Of a stretch of DNA of 64,000 nt, positions 24,526 to 35,079 are shown piece by piece. A model generated the notes under the pieces. The model was not told the origin of the DNA. It saw only the letters and a list, made by a program, of their open reading frames with translations, and ran no database searches. The position numbers were made by a program, and so were the translations under genes. Source of the stretch: Pseudisothecium myosuroides (taxonomy: Eukaryota; Streptophyta; Bryopsida; Hypnales; Lembophyllaceae); assembly GCA_951799445.1 (NCBI GenBank), contig OX637296.1:3410001-3474000 (forward strand), written 5' to 3'. Every line of letters starts with the position of its first letter. The first letter of the stretch is position 1.

Positions 24526-25806
24526 ACAAAGAATGACTAGTGCAATATGATAGTGCTATTCAAAAAATGTGGGAATGAATTTTAGTGATAGGCAAGCAAT
24601 ATGAACAATGTTACAATTGAAAAAATGATTTTTGGACTGCTTGTGATTTTTTTAATATTAATAATAGAAAGGTGTTGCCTTGGGCTTCCTATAAAAGTCC
24701 GTAAATATGAATGTCAATGTCAGAAAAATAGCTATAATTGCAGGGCTTCTACCAACCCGTGCCCAATTTAATTCATGCCCAATCCGATCCATAATGACCT
24801 CAATACCAACTACATACTTCTATTGCCAACATGAACCAATTTGCATTCATTTAATTTGAAGCTAACTTGTAGTGAATTGATGTCAATATGTAATTAAGGC
24901 ATAGATTCTACCCATTCTAGACACATGTTATCCTCATTTTGTGCAATTAATTCCAAAAGCAAGCAAATTTTTTTCTTCATTTTTGTTTTTTGTTTTCTAA
25001 TATAAATAGCCTAGAATGGGCTTTCTTAGATGTTTGGAATGGAAGTTTGGACTGGAATGGGTGTTCTACCTTGGTATTTTCAACAAAACCATTCAAGCCT
25101 CTTTCATGAGGTGTTGAGACAAAAAATGGGAAACAATGACACTTGCATGGAGAATGCCCTAGAGTTTGTTACCTAACCCTCATTTTTGTTAGAAAATGAG
25201 AAAAAAATGTATGACAATATAAATGAAGTATATGAAAATAAGGATGAAGTGCAAGTGAACAAAAATAAAGTTCAAAATTCAATAAGTTTGTTGAAAGCAA
25301 TTGTTATTCAAAAATCCCTCTATTCAATTGATGATTAAAAAATAAATTGTTGTTGCTATAGTTTGACAATTTATTGCTCTCTTCCCACAAAACATGAATT
25401 GATTTGGAACCTTATGCAAAAATCACTAAGCATTGAATGACTAACCTTTCACATTACTCAAACAAAGACAAAAATTATTTGTTCAATATTTATACTTGGA
25501 TGTACTTCATTTGTTTAATATAGGCTATGTAATATGCTCTTGAAAACACGCGTCATCCACCTTGGTATTTTTAGGGGTTAAGACCCACTCAAAGTCCATA
25601 TGGTTAATATTTTTAGTCGTAGGGAATTCACTTGTGTTCACTTAAAAAACTACGTGAGTTCAAAGATAGGGTGTTGTTTCTTCATCAAAGATAGCGGGTG
25701 TTGTATAAATTTTATGAAAATATAGGGGTTTGTAAATTCATTCTAAGAATATTCATGTAATTTGCTTAAAATATGATTGAATCTTTATAAATATGATATG
25801 ATATAT

Positions 25807-25864
<58 letters not shown>

Positions 25865-25931
25865 GTATATATACATACACACATAGACAGATATATTGCA
25901 TACACACATATACATACATATATTGCCCTCT
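24526..25931. other. AT-rich intergenic DNA with an orphan TTAA-element end
   Basis: No gene seen. At 25571-25581 the sequence TTAGGGG|TTAA is a right end of the TTAA family whose left partner is not visible nearby, suggesting a truncated copy. A TA/GT microsatellite follows at 25798. Confidence 0.45.
25798..25915. repeat. TA/TG microsatellite
   Basis: Runs of (TA)n, (TG)n and CATA/TACA units over about 118 bp. The minus-strand open frame here (repeated Tyr, Ile, His) is a translation of the microsatellite, not a gene. Confidence 0.9.
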
Positions 25932-25935
25932 TTAA

Positions 25936-26880
25936 CCTCTAAAGGACCAAATAGAATTTTTTGCAATATAGCTTTTTTTGTCATTTGTTTACAAACAAAT
26001 TTTTTATTTTTTTTCCTTTTGAATTTTCACACATGTGGTCAAAAAATAGCTTTAAGGCACAACACTTTTCATAACTTTTGACTACATGGTTAAAAAGTTA
26101 TTGTATAATACATATAGTTTCTTTTGGAGTCCGGACAGTGCAAGTAGCTCTAAAAAAATCACTTTTGAACAAATCAGGAAAAAAAATCTGATATTTGTTT
26201 TCTAGATTTATATGTGTAGAAAGATTTGAATCATTCCATTTTGATTAATGAGATGAAAGTTGTGAGGAGTTTCAATATGCAGGTAGTTATTGAGTCTCTA
26301 CTCTAAAATAAACTTTGAAGTCCTTTATTCAATTCAATTTTCAATAGTTTTGGAAATAAAATAAAATCATAGTGTGTAAATTGTTTATTACAACATTGCA
26401 ACCATTAGGATTGACATTTTCAATTCCATAACTAAATTCTTAATAATTTAGTGTTTTAAATCATTCTCTTACTATTTTCTATTTACTTTACTTTATTTTA
26501 TTTTATTTTCAAGTATGAATATGAAATATTTTTTGTTAAAATTTTTAGTATGTAATCCCAAATTATTTCGTCAACATATTATTGAGAGCTACAAGTGTTA
26601 GGATCTACACATTTTTGTACAAAAAGGTTTGAAAGATGAAATCTAACCATTTGGGAAGAATTGAAAGTACTTTTTTTTGAAACCCAAGCATCATGATCTT
26701 GCAATTGGTTAGGTTTCTTATCATGAAATTTTAGGAGGGAGTACTCTTACAAGTTAACTAAACCATTTTACGGTTGAATTTGTTAAAAAACAAGTATAGA
26801 TGAAGATTTTACCCTTCCTTTAAAGACTAATATTTTGAAACAATTTTGGGCCTCTAAACATGAAAGAACTTTATGGGATA
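25936..26880. mobile_element. TTAA-bounded element, truncated (family M relative)
   Basis: Left end TTAA|CCTCTAAAGGACCA at 25932. Interior blocks (CTCTACTCTAAAATAAACTTTGAAG, and CCTCTAAACATGAAAG at the far end) match sequences near 28700, 36200-36370, 41570-42130 and 45730. No right TTAA end is visible; the end given is where similarity stops. Non-coding. Confidence 0.35.
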
Positions 26881-27597
26881 AATCCCGGCACGAACAAGAT
26901 TGCTGACCCACATTGTTGACCTATCGGAGAAAATTACAAGAAGATGACCATCCCGGAATTTTAGTGTGCAACTGAAGAACAGATGAAATTGAGATCCATT
27001 TGAAATTAATCCCTATCTTTTAGCGGATACATAATCCTATAAAATCTAGCAACCTTCCTTAAAAAAAACTAGTATATTGTCCCAATCTTATCAAAAATAT
27101 ATTTGAAATTTACTTTTGAAAAACCCTAGATTCTTTTCGCCCATGGGAAAAAAAGGAAGCCCACTACACGTCCTCACAAACCGTAGTGGCCCAAGTCGGT
27201 GCCACATCATGATTAAGAATCTGGTAAGCAGGAATGTGAGTCATTGGGTCGTAAGGACTGATACATGATGAGGCCACCGCGTCTCACTCATAAGCTTACT
27301 AACTTATGTGTTGCCGAGCTGAAGAGCATGTCATGTGTTCCTAGATCTACCTTGAGAGCCTTGGTTGATTAGGTTGTTACGGCCCTGATTTCTAAAATTC
27401 GCAAACTTCTTGTTGTCGATCGCAACCGCTTATCCAGTTATTATTTTTCACCAAAAAAAACATGGCCAAATGCCAAGTGATAACCACTTTGTCCAACTCA
27501 GATTATCTAGGGCTTCAACCGATTCCCATCGCACATGTGGCAAAATGTTAATTTAGTTGATAATAACCACTTTGTCCAGATCAAGACATCTAAGGTA
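26881..27597. other. Less AT-rich segment, no gene assigned
   Basis: The stretch 27130-27560 is clearly richer in GC than its surroundings. I found no open frame of useful length, RNA gene or repeat copy. It may be old unique sequence left between insertions. Confidence 0.35.
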
Positions 27598-27891
27598 GTC
27601 TGCTCTAAAAGCGACAAGGCTGTAAAACCGATCATGGCACAAAGGTACATTTTGCTTTCTTCCATGTACCACTAGTGTACATTTCGGGAGGTGGTCGCTT
27701 TTAGTGACCACTGTGATTCAACTTCAAAAATTCATAACTAATTAAATAAAGGTCCAAAAAATATAAAAACGACTTGGGTTAGATGCAAATTCCATTTTGC
27801 TTCCTACTCAAATTAACTGAAAGTCGTTTCAAGGAGTTTAGCTTCCCCCAAATGGCAAACAACTCTTAGATGGTTGGTTTATGAGCCTCCT
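27598..27891 (+). mobile_element. MITE family G, copy 1
   Basis: About 294 bp. Left end TGCTCTAAAAGCGAC, right end GGTTTATGAGCC. It aligns in reverse with 39941-40228, sharing AAGGTACATTTTGCTTTCTT, GGTCGCTTTTAGTGACCACT and GCAAATTCCATTTT blocks. Non-coding. Superfamily not assigned. Confidence 0.7.
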
Positions 27892-27950
27892 CCCTTAGGG
27901 CTTGAACTGATTCCCATGTGGTCGGCCTTGATACGCTCCCTTGTTCACTA

Positions 27951-28199
27951 CACAAAATAGTGAAATTAGGTTGCCTTAACAATTAGGTTGCCTTACGCCA
28001 AGAAAGTTATTTTACAAGCCATCAATGTCAACAAATATTTCTACAAATATTTTTGTTTGTACACATGGAGATTCATGAGTCCCAATTACAACAATCCATA
28101 ATTCAAAAGTAGTGCATTCTTGTACGATAAGAATAAATATTTATATAATGTAGAATGTCGTGAAATTAGTGAGGGGCAACTTAATTTCACTATTTTGTG
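27951..28199 (+). mobile_element. MITE family D, copy D1 (249 bp)
   Basis: TA on both sides (27949-27950, 28200-28201). Terminal inverted repeats CACAAAATAGTGAAATTAGG... and ...TTAATTTCACTATTTTGTG. Just inside the left end is a GGTTGCCTTAACAATTAGG duplication. Aligns with D2 (39272-39520) and D3, and in reverse with D4 (59894-60142). TA target fits Tc1/mariner-type MITEs. Non-coding. Confidence 0.8.
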
Positions 28200-29245
28200 T
28201 AGTTGGGTACTATCCTGTTGCTCGTTTCCTACCAATGGGAACTGGTAGACTACATTTTCTTTTATCATTTAATCACAAATTTTGAAAGTTCAATTATTGA
28301 TAAATGTATTATAAAAGTTTGAATTTATTGGAGAAATGATGATTATTTATAACCTCTAAAGGATTAAGTAGAATTTTGGGGGGAGGCAACATAAAGTTCT
28401 TGGATATCCACTTACTATTGGAATTTTCAGTTTCTTTTTTAATTTTCAATTTTCATACAACATGTGGTTGGTCGAGGAAGAGCTTCAAGGCGCAACAATT
28501 TTGGTAAAAAAGTTATTGTTTGATATGTAATTTCCTTTTTAAACTCAAGCAGTTTGGGGCTTTGGGCAGTTTAGAGAAAGTCGCTTTTTTTAAAATAAAA
28601 AATTTGAACTTGGTTTTCTATATCCTATATACATAAAAAGCTTTGAATCATTCTATTTGGATTAACAAGATGAAAGTTATGAAGAACTTAGTTTGTGAGC
28701 AATCATAGATTCTCTACTCAAATATAAACTTTGAAGTCCTTTCTGGAATTGTCTTCCAAAGTGAATGTCACACAAAGTATTATAGTTTTTATATTATTTT
28801 TGGATTAAAAATATAAAACTTGATGAAGAAAACATCTATGTATTTTTTTGACAACCAATGTCTATTGAATTGATTTATAGACTCTCAAAGATATATGTAT
28901 GGACACAATGTCACAACAGTTAATTTTTGTACATGTGGACTTCTTTTAAAACATACACACATAGAAATTGTTTATAGTGATTAATGTAAGAATAAATGAA
29001 AACATTCTTTATCTAATATTTGATTTTTTTGGTGCCAACATTATTGTATTTAATATTATTATAGACTTTTATAGAGTGAAAATTAGGTCCAGTTTTTGGA
29101 AGTCATTTTCTTGTGGATTTAATTATTTTTTCCATCCCTTTGCATAATATATTTGAAGTTTTAAGTGGGCATCTTTTCCAAAAAAAAAGGAAAACACTTA
29201 TGAAGGCTCAACCACTTATGAAGGTTTTCCTTAGATGGTTGATTA

Positions 29246-29497
29246 GTGAATCAATGTGTGCAAATGTTGAGACACCAAACCATGTGTCTACCCTATGGTG
29301 GTTTTGGTGGTAAAGAGGCTGATTTGGTGAGATTAGATTATGTAATATGTTTGGTCTCTCTGGCATTTTTTGAAGGTACTAAATTCCATCTTTTGTCAAA
29401 AAAAATACTTGATAGATTTATCAAGGAATGCACCGGTAGTTTGAAGAAGAAAAATGTAGGTTTTGGTTCATCAAAGAAGAATGAAGACATTGTCTGA
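29246..29497 (+). pseudogene. Broken reading frame in left inverted arm
   Basis: An 83-residue frame, related to the 131-residue frame on the right arm: both have MNQCVQ, YGGFGG, EADLVRL/EEIDLVRL, FIKECT and SLKKKNVG. It stops early after KKNEDIV, while the right-arm copy continues. An overlapping frame upstream (29113-29313, SESMCANVETPNHVST) suggests a frameshift split an older, longer ORF. No family recognised; Lys-rich C-terminus. Confidence 0.45.
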
Positions 29498-30362
29498 AAC
29501 AATGATGATATATAACAATGATGATAAGATGGTGACAATAATACAAAAGAATGGAGGTGGTAGGATGGCAATAAAGATTGGTTTAGGGCGGCTTACAAAG
29601 AAATTTCAATTTGTACAATCATGATAATTTTGCTCACATAGATTTATAGTGGTTTGTAAATTTGTTTACAAAATTTGGTAGCAAATTCATACTAATCATA
29701 TAATGTAGGTGGTTTGAAATATTGTTGTCACATTGGTCAAGTTAGGATCATTGGAGGTCCCAAGCGGGCAGACATATCGGACAGTTATGGCGGACTGGAC
29801 AGACAATGTAACTACCTTGAAGTAGTCACATTGGGCAAGTTAGGGTTAGGGTCATTGTTTGTTTTGAATAGGCTAGCAAATCAGATGACTTGGACGGACT
29901 GTCCGTCCAATGTGACATCTATGTTTGAAATGGTAGTTTTAACTTCCAACTAAATGTATATTTTTTCATTTAAATATAATATTTTATTTTAAAATTTGAG
30001 TTATTATATTATGTCAATCTCGATTTTTTTCAAAAAACTTATTAATAAAACTTATTTCACTTACTATAATTACATAATTAGCTTAAAAATGGATTTATGA
30101 TCCAAATCCCTATGCGGATTATAGTAGAGTTGCTTGTCAAGGAAGCGTGATCAATGACACTAGCTATTGCAAGGAATCATATCATTAATGACCGATATCA
30201 TATGTACAAGTACAAATATAACATATGACGATGGTATGACGTCTGTTTTCATTGTAGATTATGCACTTGGTGTTTGAAACTTTGTACAGCACTTCAAGAT
30301 GGTCTTTGCATCGCATGTCATATGAGGTAGCAAATTTTTTCTTTTCAATTTTTTCTTTCCAA

Positions 30363-30680
30363 TTAGAAACAGTTATAAAGATTAATTTGCCTTTTCGTGG
30401 GGTGGGGTGGGTGGAGTTGTAATCTTGCAGAAATTTCATTCTGAAAAAAGACTAGGCCGGGTATCTTAATGATAGTTTTCGGGGCATGTATTGGCACTTC
30501 CCAGTTGACTACAAAGCACCTTATTGATATCATGAAGCGGGAGGTCGCTATGGTGGAAACATAGTGATGGTTCCTACTGCTACAAAAATCGTGAGCATCT
30601 ATCCTATTGGGACCGTGGACCACTACTACATTGCCGGCATCTCTGATAGAGTAAATTGTTTCACAAAGATTCATAAACAA
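30363..30680 (-). pseudogene. Possible decayed PIF/Harbinger-type transposase fragment
   Basis: A 105-residue frame in the spacer of the inverted element. Its FCSSRNHHYVSTIATSRFM... then FVVNWEVPIHAPKT resembles the order seen in Harbinger-type DDE transposases (R..GY.S.N..A..D...F.fv..GWpGs.HD.r), but key Asp residues are missing. The match is weak and made from memory. If real it is an inactive remnant. Confidence 0.3.
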
Positions 30681-30795
30681 CTTTTGATAGAATAAACAAC
30701 TTCCTAAAAATCTTCACTTCATATTGACGTATTGTTGCGCAAAAACAAAACAAAAACCAAAATTATTTGATTATGTAAATGATCTTGCAAAATTG

Positions 30796-31191
30796 TCATG
30801 ATTGTACAAATTGAAATTGCTTTGCAAGTTGCCCTGATGTAGTCTTTGTTGCCATCCTATCACCTTCATTCTTTTGTATTGTTGTCGCCATCTTATTAGC
30901 TCCATTCTTCTTTACTGTTATCACCATCTTCTTAGCGATGTCTTCATTCTTCTTTAATGAACCAACACCTACATTTTTCTTCTTCAAACTATCCGTGCAT
31001 TCCTTGATAAAACTATCAAGTATTCTCTTATCTTCTTTTGACAAGATATGGAGTCCAATACCTTCATCAAATGCTAGAGAAATCAAACATACGACATGAT
31101 TTAATCTCACCAAATCAATCTCTTCACCACCAAAACCACCATATAGTAGATGCATGGTTTGGCGTTTCAATATTTGCACACATTGATTCAC
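30796..31191 (-). CDS. 131-aa hypothetical protein in right inverted arm
   Basis: The longer of two related frames in the inverted arms. It starts MNQCVQILKRQTMHLLYGGF and ends in a Lys/Asn-rich tail with a repeated KK-N-x-KMATT-type motif (KKNGANKMATT, QKNEGDRMAT). No signal peptide or membrane segment. No family recognised. It lies in repeat DNA and its partner copy is broken, so it is probably part of a mobile-element protein rather than a host gene. Upstream, a possible continuation is in another frame, as in the left arm. Confidence 0.35.
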   Translation of the reverse strand: MNQCVQILKRQTMHLLYGGFGGEEIDLVRLNHVVCLISLAFDEGIGLHILSKEDKRILDSFIKECTDSLKKKNVGVGSLKKNEDIAKKMVITVKKNGANKMATTIQKNEGDRMATKTTSGQLAKQFQFVQS

Positions 31192-31682
31192 TAATTAATT
31201 ATCTAAGGATACTCTTCAAAAGTGGTTGAGCCTTCATAAGTGTTTTTCTTTTTCTTGGAAAACATGCCCACTTAGAGCTTCAAATATACTATGCAGCGAA
31301 GAAAAATAAATTTAAATTAATAAAAAAATGACTTTCAAAGAGTGGACCTAATTTTCACCATATAAAAGTCCATGACCATATGAAATGAAATGATGTTGGC
31401 ACCAAAGAATACACTTTTAGATAAAGAATGTTTTCATTTCTTCTTACGTTAGTTACTATAAACCATTTCTATGTATTTATATCTTAAGAAAAGTCCACCT
31501 GTATAAAAATTAATTGTTGTGACAATCCATACATTTATCTTTGAGAGTCTATAAATCAATTTGATAGTCATTGGTTGTCAAAAAAATACATAGATGTTTT
31601 CTTCATCAATTTTTTATATTTTTTATCCAAATTTTTTTATAAAAAACTATAATACCTTGTGTGACATTCACTTTGGAATGTT

Positions 31683-31960
31683 TATTTCTCCCTAAAATAA
31701 CTAGCTTATTTTGTTTACTAATCCTTTATTTGGAACATTTGAACATCTATAAATGAATTGACTTTGTACATATTAGCATCACATGCATCACTTATGAATT
31801 CTTGTTCCACATCAAGAATTGTAGACCTAACATTATTTGCAATTTCATTTATCAAAGACAAATTACCCGGCACAACATTTTCTAGTGATTCATGACTTTC
31901 TTCATCTTCTATTTCTTCATTGGCTAAGCAATATCTTGAACAAAAGTTGAGACAAAAGCA
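31683..31960. other. AT-rich spacer
   Basis: Short AT-rich stretch between the inverted element and family C element C1; nothing identified. Confidence 0.5.
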
Positions 31961-31964
31961 TTAA

Positions 31965-33213
31965 CCCCTCATCGCCTAAGGCCTGTTTGAGTTTAAACAC
32001 ATCATTGCTTTTGAAGTGTTATAAATCTAAATGTCACTAAGTTATAGAGATCTCAACCGTACAATCTTATAGTGTACATGTTGTAGATGACATGGATCAA
32101 ATTTGGAGTCATTTGGCCACGTAGATTGCAAGATTACATTAGAGGAGATCTGAGCCTCTGGAAGACCGTTTCATGGCTATTTTCAATGTTGGGAACCAGC
32201 CCCTGCTGTCAAAAAAAAAATTATTAAAAAAAATTTAAAAAATTTAAAAAATAAAATTTAATATTAAAAGAATACTAAAAAAATTAAAAATTAAAAATGA
32301 CGTGGCAGTCACTTGGCCACGTCAGACTGGCCATGCGGCATCCTAGCAGTCCTGTAAAGTTCTCACAGTCCAAGAACTCGCGGGGTTCTTAGAAGCCCAA
32401 ATCTCCTCTAATATAATGTTTTAGTGTTGAAAAAGGATGCTGAAATTTTGCTAGAAACACATTTGGAGGTGAAATTTGATTTCTAAATCTACTCAAATGA
32501 AAAAACTTTAAACTATAAAGTGATTCAAAACTAGCATACAAACACATTGGTGAAAAAAAATGTCATTGAATTGACTCATTGAGTCTGCAAAATGGCTTGC
32601 AAATGTCAAAAAAATAGCAAGAAAAGTTGCAAAAAACACAACTAAGGCTGAACCTCCTTCTACTAGAATGCTTCTTAGTCACTCATAACTTCTTGGATTG
32701 GTATGAAATTTTAGCCACACAAACTAGACTAGTATGCGCAACTTTTCCAATTTTTTTTATTAGAATCAAACATTGTATGAAGAAGAAACAAGCCGCCGAA
32801 GTGCATTGTAATCCAAAAATGTCAGAGTTTTGAACTTCGAATTGCTCCCAAACATTCAAAACAATTTGGATTGACATGAAAATTCTACCACAATAACTAG
32901 ACTTGAAGTGGAACATAACCCAACAAATTTTTATTGAAAACAAACATTGGATGAAGGAAATATAAGCCCCCGAAGTTGCAGCCTTCAAATGCAGTTTGGT
33001 GACTTCAAATTGAACTTGTGAACTTTGATTGACTTCCAAGAAATCAATACATCTTGGATTGATCTGAAAATTTTACCACATAAACTAGAAAAAAGAGCTA
33101 AAATTTTCCAACAAGTTTGATTGAATTTGAACATTGGATGCTAAAGTTACAGCACTTTGAATTGAACTTGAAACTATGTGAGGACACTTTTGGTCCCCTT
33201 AGGCGATGAGGGG
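31965..33213 (+). mobile_element. TTAA element family C, copy C1
   Basis: TTAA at 31961-31964 and 33214-33217. The terminal inverted repeat is perfect for 17 bp: CCCCTCATCGCCTAAGG. Total 1249 bp, or about 976 bp once nested MITE B1 is removed. Its interior aligns with C2 (59888-61132), including ATGTCACTAAG, GTAGATGAC and two similar GAAACAAG/GGAAATATAAG segments. Non-coding. Same TTAA-plus-CCCC plan as family A but a different sequence. Confidence 0.8.
32139..32411 (+). mobile_element. MITE family B, copy B1 (nested in C1)
   Basis: Ends TTAGAGGAGATCTGAGCC... and ...CAAATCTCCTCTAA. The interior has a palindrome of GACGTGG...CCACGTC type. The related element C2 lacks it: at 60355-60375 the sequence reads GATTACAATGTTTTAG, against GATTACA[element]TATAATGTTTTAG here. 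That pair shows a clean insertion, with a likely 4-bp target duplication (TACA/TATA, one change). Confidence 0.8.
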
Positions 33214-33217
33214 TTAA

Positions 33218-33854
33218 AAGAAGAAGCCCATGGATCATCCCACTTACCACTAGATTGTAATACTTCTTCCATTTCAACATACTTTGCCTTGTCTTTTACC
33301 ATTAAGAAACCAACATTCTATACCTCCTAAAGGTTAGCATAACTATAATCCAAAAAATCAACATTTGAATCAAGAGCACATGACTTTCCTTCTAACCGCA
33401 AGTTTTTTCAATGTCTTGGATTAGCAAACAAGCGACCATTCTTCTCATGTTTAACCTTCTCCACCCTAGCAATTTGTCAAGTACGTTCAGCAACTTCACC
33501 AAGAAAAATTGTGTTTGTTACAAACTTGTTGATCTAAAAGTGAAATATAATTTTCACAACAGTGAGATCCAACCCTACATAATTCAATTGGAAGATGTGA
33601 AAAAAAATCCCTCATCTTCATGATATAACACGCACTTGCATAACATGCTATAATACAATTTGTCATGCATTCTTTAATCATCCAATTATCTTTCAAGTAG
33701 TGTCCAAATCCATTGTAATGAATGTATGCACTTACTACCTAAATCTAATATATGAATGCCAAATGATGTCAATTTAACCTCTTCAAGCAAAAATTGTTTA
33801 CCATAAAAAATTTCAAGAAAGATTCAAATCACCTCCACGTGAAGAATAGTACCT
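33218..33854. other. AT-rich spacer
   Basis: No gene seen. Open frames at 33411-33623 and 33496-33696 overlap on opposite strands and have no recognisable domain. Confidence 0.45.
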
Positions 33855-33858
33855 TTAA

Positions 33859-35075
33859 CCCCTAAAGGCCCATTGTCCCTTCGAGGGACAAATGGGATTT
33901 GGGGTAGGTACCTACGGGCTGAAATTTTGTCCTGATTTTTTGAAACTTTTTTTGAAGATAGAAGAATTGATAAGCTCATGGGAATATATTCTTTTTCACA
34001 ATTGGTGCCCGGGAACAATAGTTACGACCAAATAAGCTCAAAACAAGGGATGCGGGCAATCCGGGCAACAAAATTTTTTTTGCAAAACTTTGATTTTTTT
34101 TTTAATATTTTTTTCTCATAGATTTTTTTTGTCTATTTGTAAAGCTTTTATTCACTTCATTTGGATTTGTTATGAAAAAGTTATGGACATTCTTGTTTTT
34201 TGGGCAGTTAAAGCATCTTTTTGAAAAAAATAACTTGTAGGATTCATTTCTGAATGCAATTTTTCAAAAAAAAATTTTGCATGGTTTTGTTTACTTGCTA
34301 AAACATTCTCACCATTGGGATTAGTACATTTTAATTCCATCTAAAATATATGAATATTTTAGATTTTCCTTCTATCTTGTACCTATTGCTACTTAAATTT
34401 TTTTTTAAGAATGATAATTAAGTTTTTTTTAACTTTCTTTTTTTTCCTGGACTCTCAACTCAATTCTCCACTATAAAGATTTAAAGCTCAAAACTCTATA
34501 GTGAAAAAAGTTTAAATTTTAAATGTTCAAAGTCAAAAAATCTAGTCACGCAATGTGCTGAAATACTTGTTTTTTTCACTTTAAACGCAAATGTCTTGCA
34601 ATTTGAGCGGTCAAAAATTCTGAAAATTTTTCCACACATTTTCATACTAGTTAGGTGTAAGATCCTATGGTTAGATGTCCAAAAACAAATTTCAAATTTT
34701 TTTACTCCTTGCTTTAGAGATGGTAGTTTTGAGTGTTTTCTGGCAGAAAAAAGGCCTTGGGTCATTAGAAGAATTTCGAGGCCTCCAAGAGACTGCGAGT
34801 TATCAGGCCCTGGGAACTCTAGGAATGCCCTGGAAACAATAATCTAACGTGGTCACGAGAGTGCCACGTCAGAAAATAATAAAAAAATTAATTTTTTAAT
34901 ATATTTTTTTCAAATTTTTTTTATATAATTTTTTTAAAATCTTTTAAAATCTTTTAAATCTTTTAAATCTTTAATTTTATTTTTAATTATTTTAATATTC
35001 TGACTGTTCCCAGCTGCGGGAACAGCCCTGAAACGGCCCTTTGCAGCCCTCAAATTTCTTCTAATGGTTTAGGGG
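33859..35075 (-). mobile_element. TTAA element family A, copy A3, with nested B2
   Basis: TTAA at 33855-33858 and 35076-35079. Inverted orientation relative to A1 and A2. The palindrome TTGTCCC-TTCGA-GGGACAA (33873-33891) is 14 nt from this end, matching its position in A1. Length is 1217 bp, or 917 bp without the nested MITE B2 (34765-35064), matching A1 (924) and A2 (919). Non-coding. Confidence 0.8.
34765..35064. mobile_element. MITE family B, copy B2 (nested in A3)
   Basis: Ends TTAGAAGAATTTCGAGGCC and, reversed, TTAGAAGAAATTTGAGGGC. It interrupts the end of A3 between GGCCTTGGG and TTTAGGGG-TTAA. The interior carries CGTGGTCACGAGAGTGCCACG, the same palindromic core as B1 and B3. Flanking duplication unclear. 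Confidence 0.75.
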
Positions 35076-35079
35076 TTAA

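Larger units (their letters stand above)
28754..31678. mobile_element. 2.9-kb element with ~0.9-kb inverted arms
   Basis: Left arm 28754-29632 and right arm 30784-31678 are reverse complements with roughly 80% agreement by eye, around a 1.15-kb spacer. Outer ends are TTCCAAAGTGAATGTCACAC and its complement. Each arm carries a related short reading frame (29246-29497 plus, 30796-31191 minus). The spacer has a frame faintly like a PIF/Harbinger transposase. It is either a foldback transposon or two copies of one element inserted head to head. It appears to sit inside an older TTAA-type element that starts near 28350. Confidence 0.65.

Noticed and set aside
25766..25984. 72-aa Tyr/Ile/His-rich minus frame
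   Set aside because: Translation of the TA/TG microsatellite.
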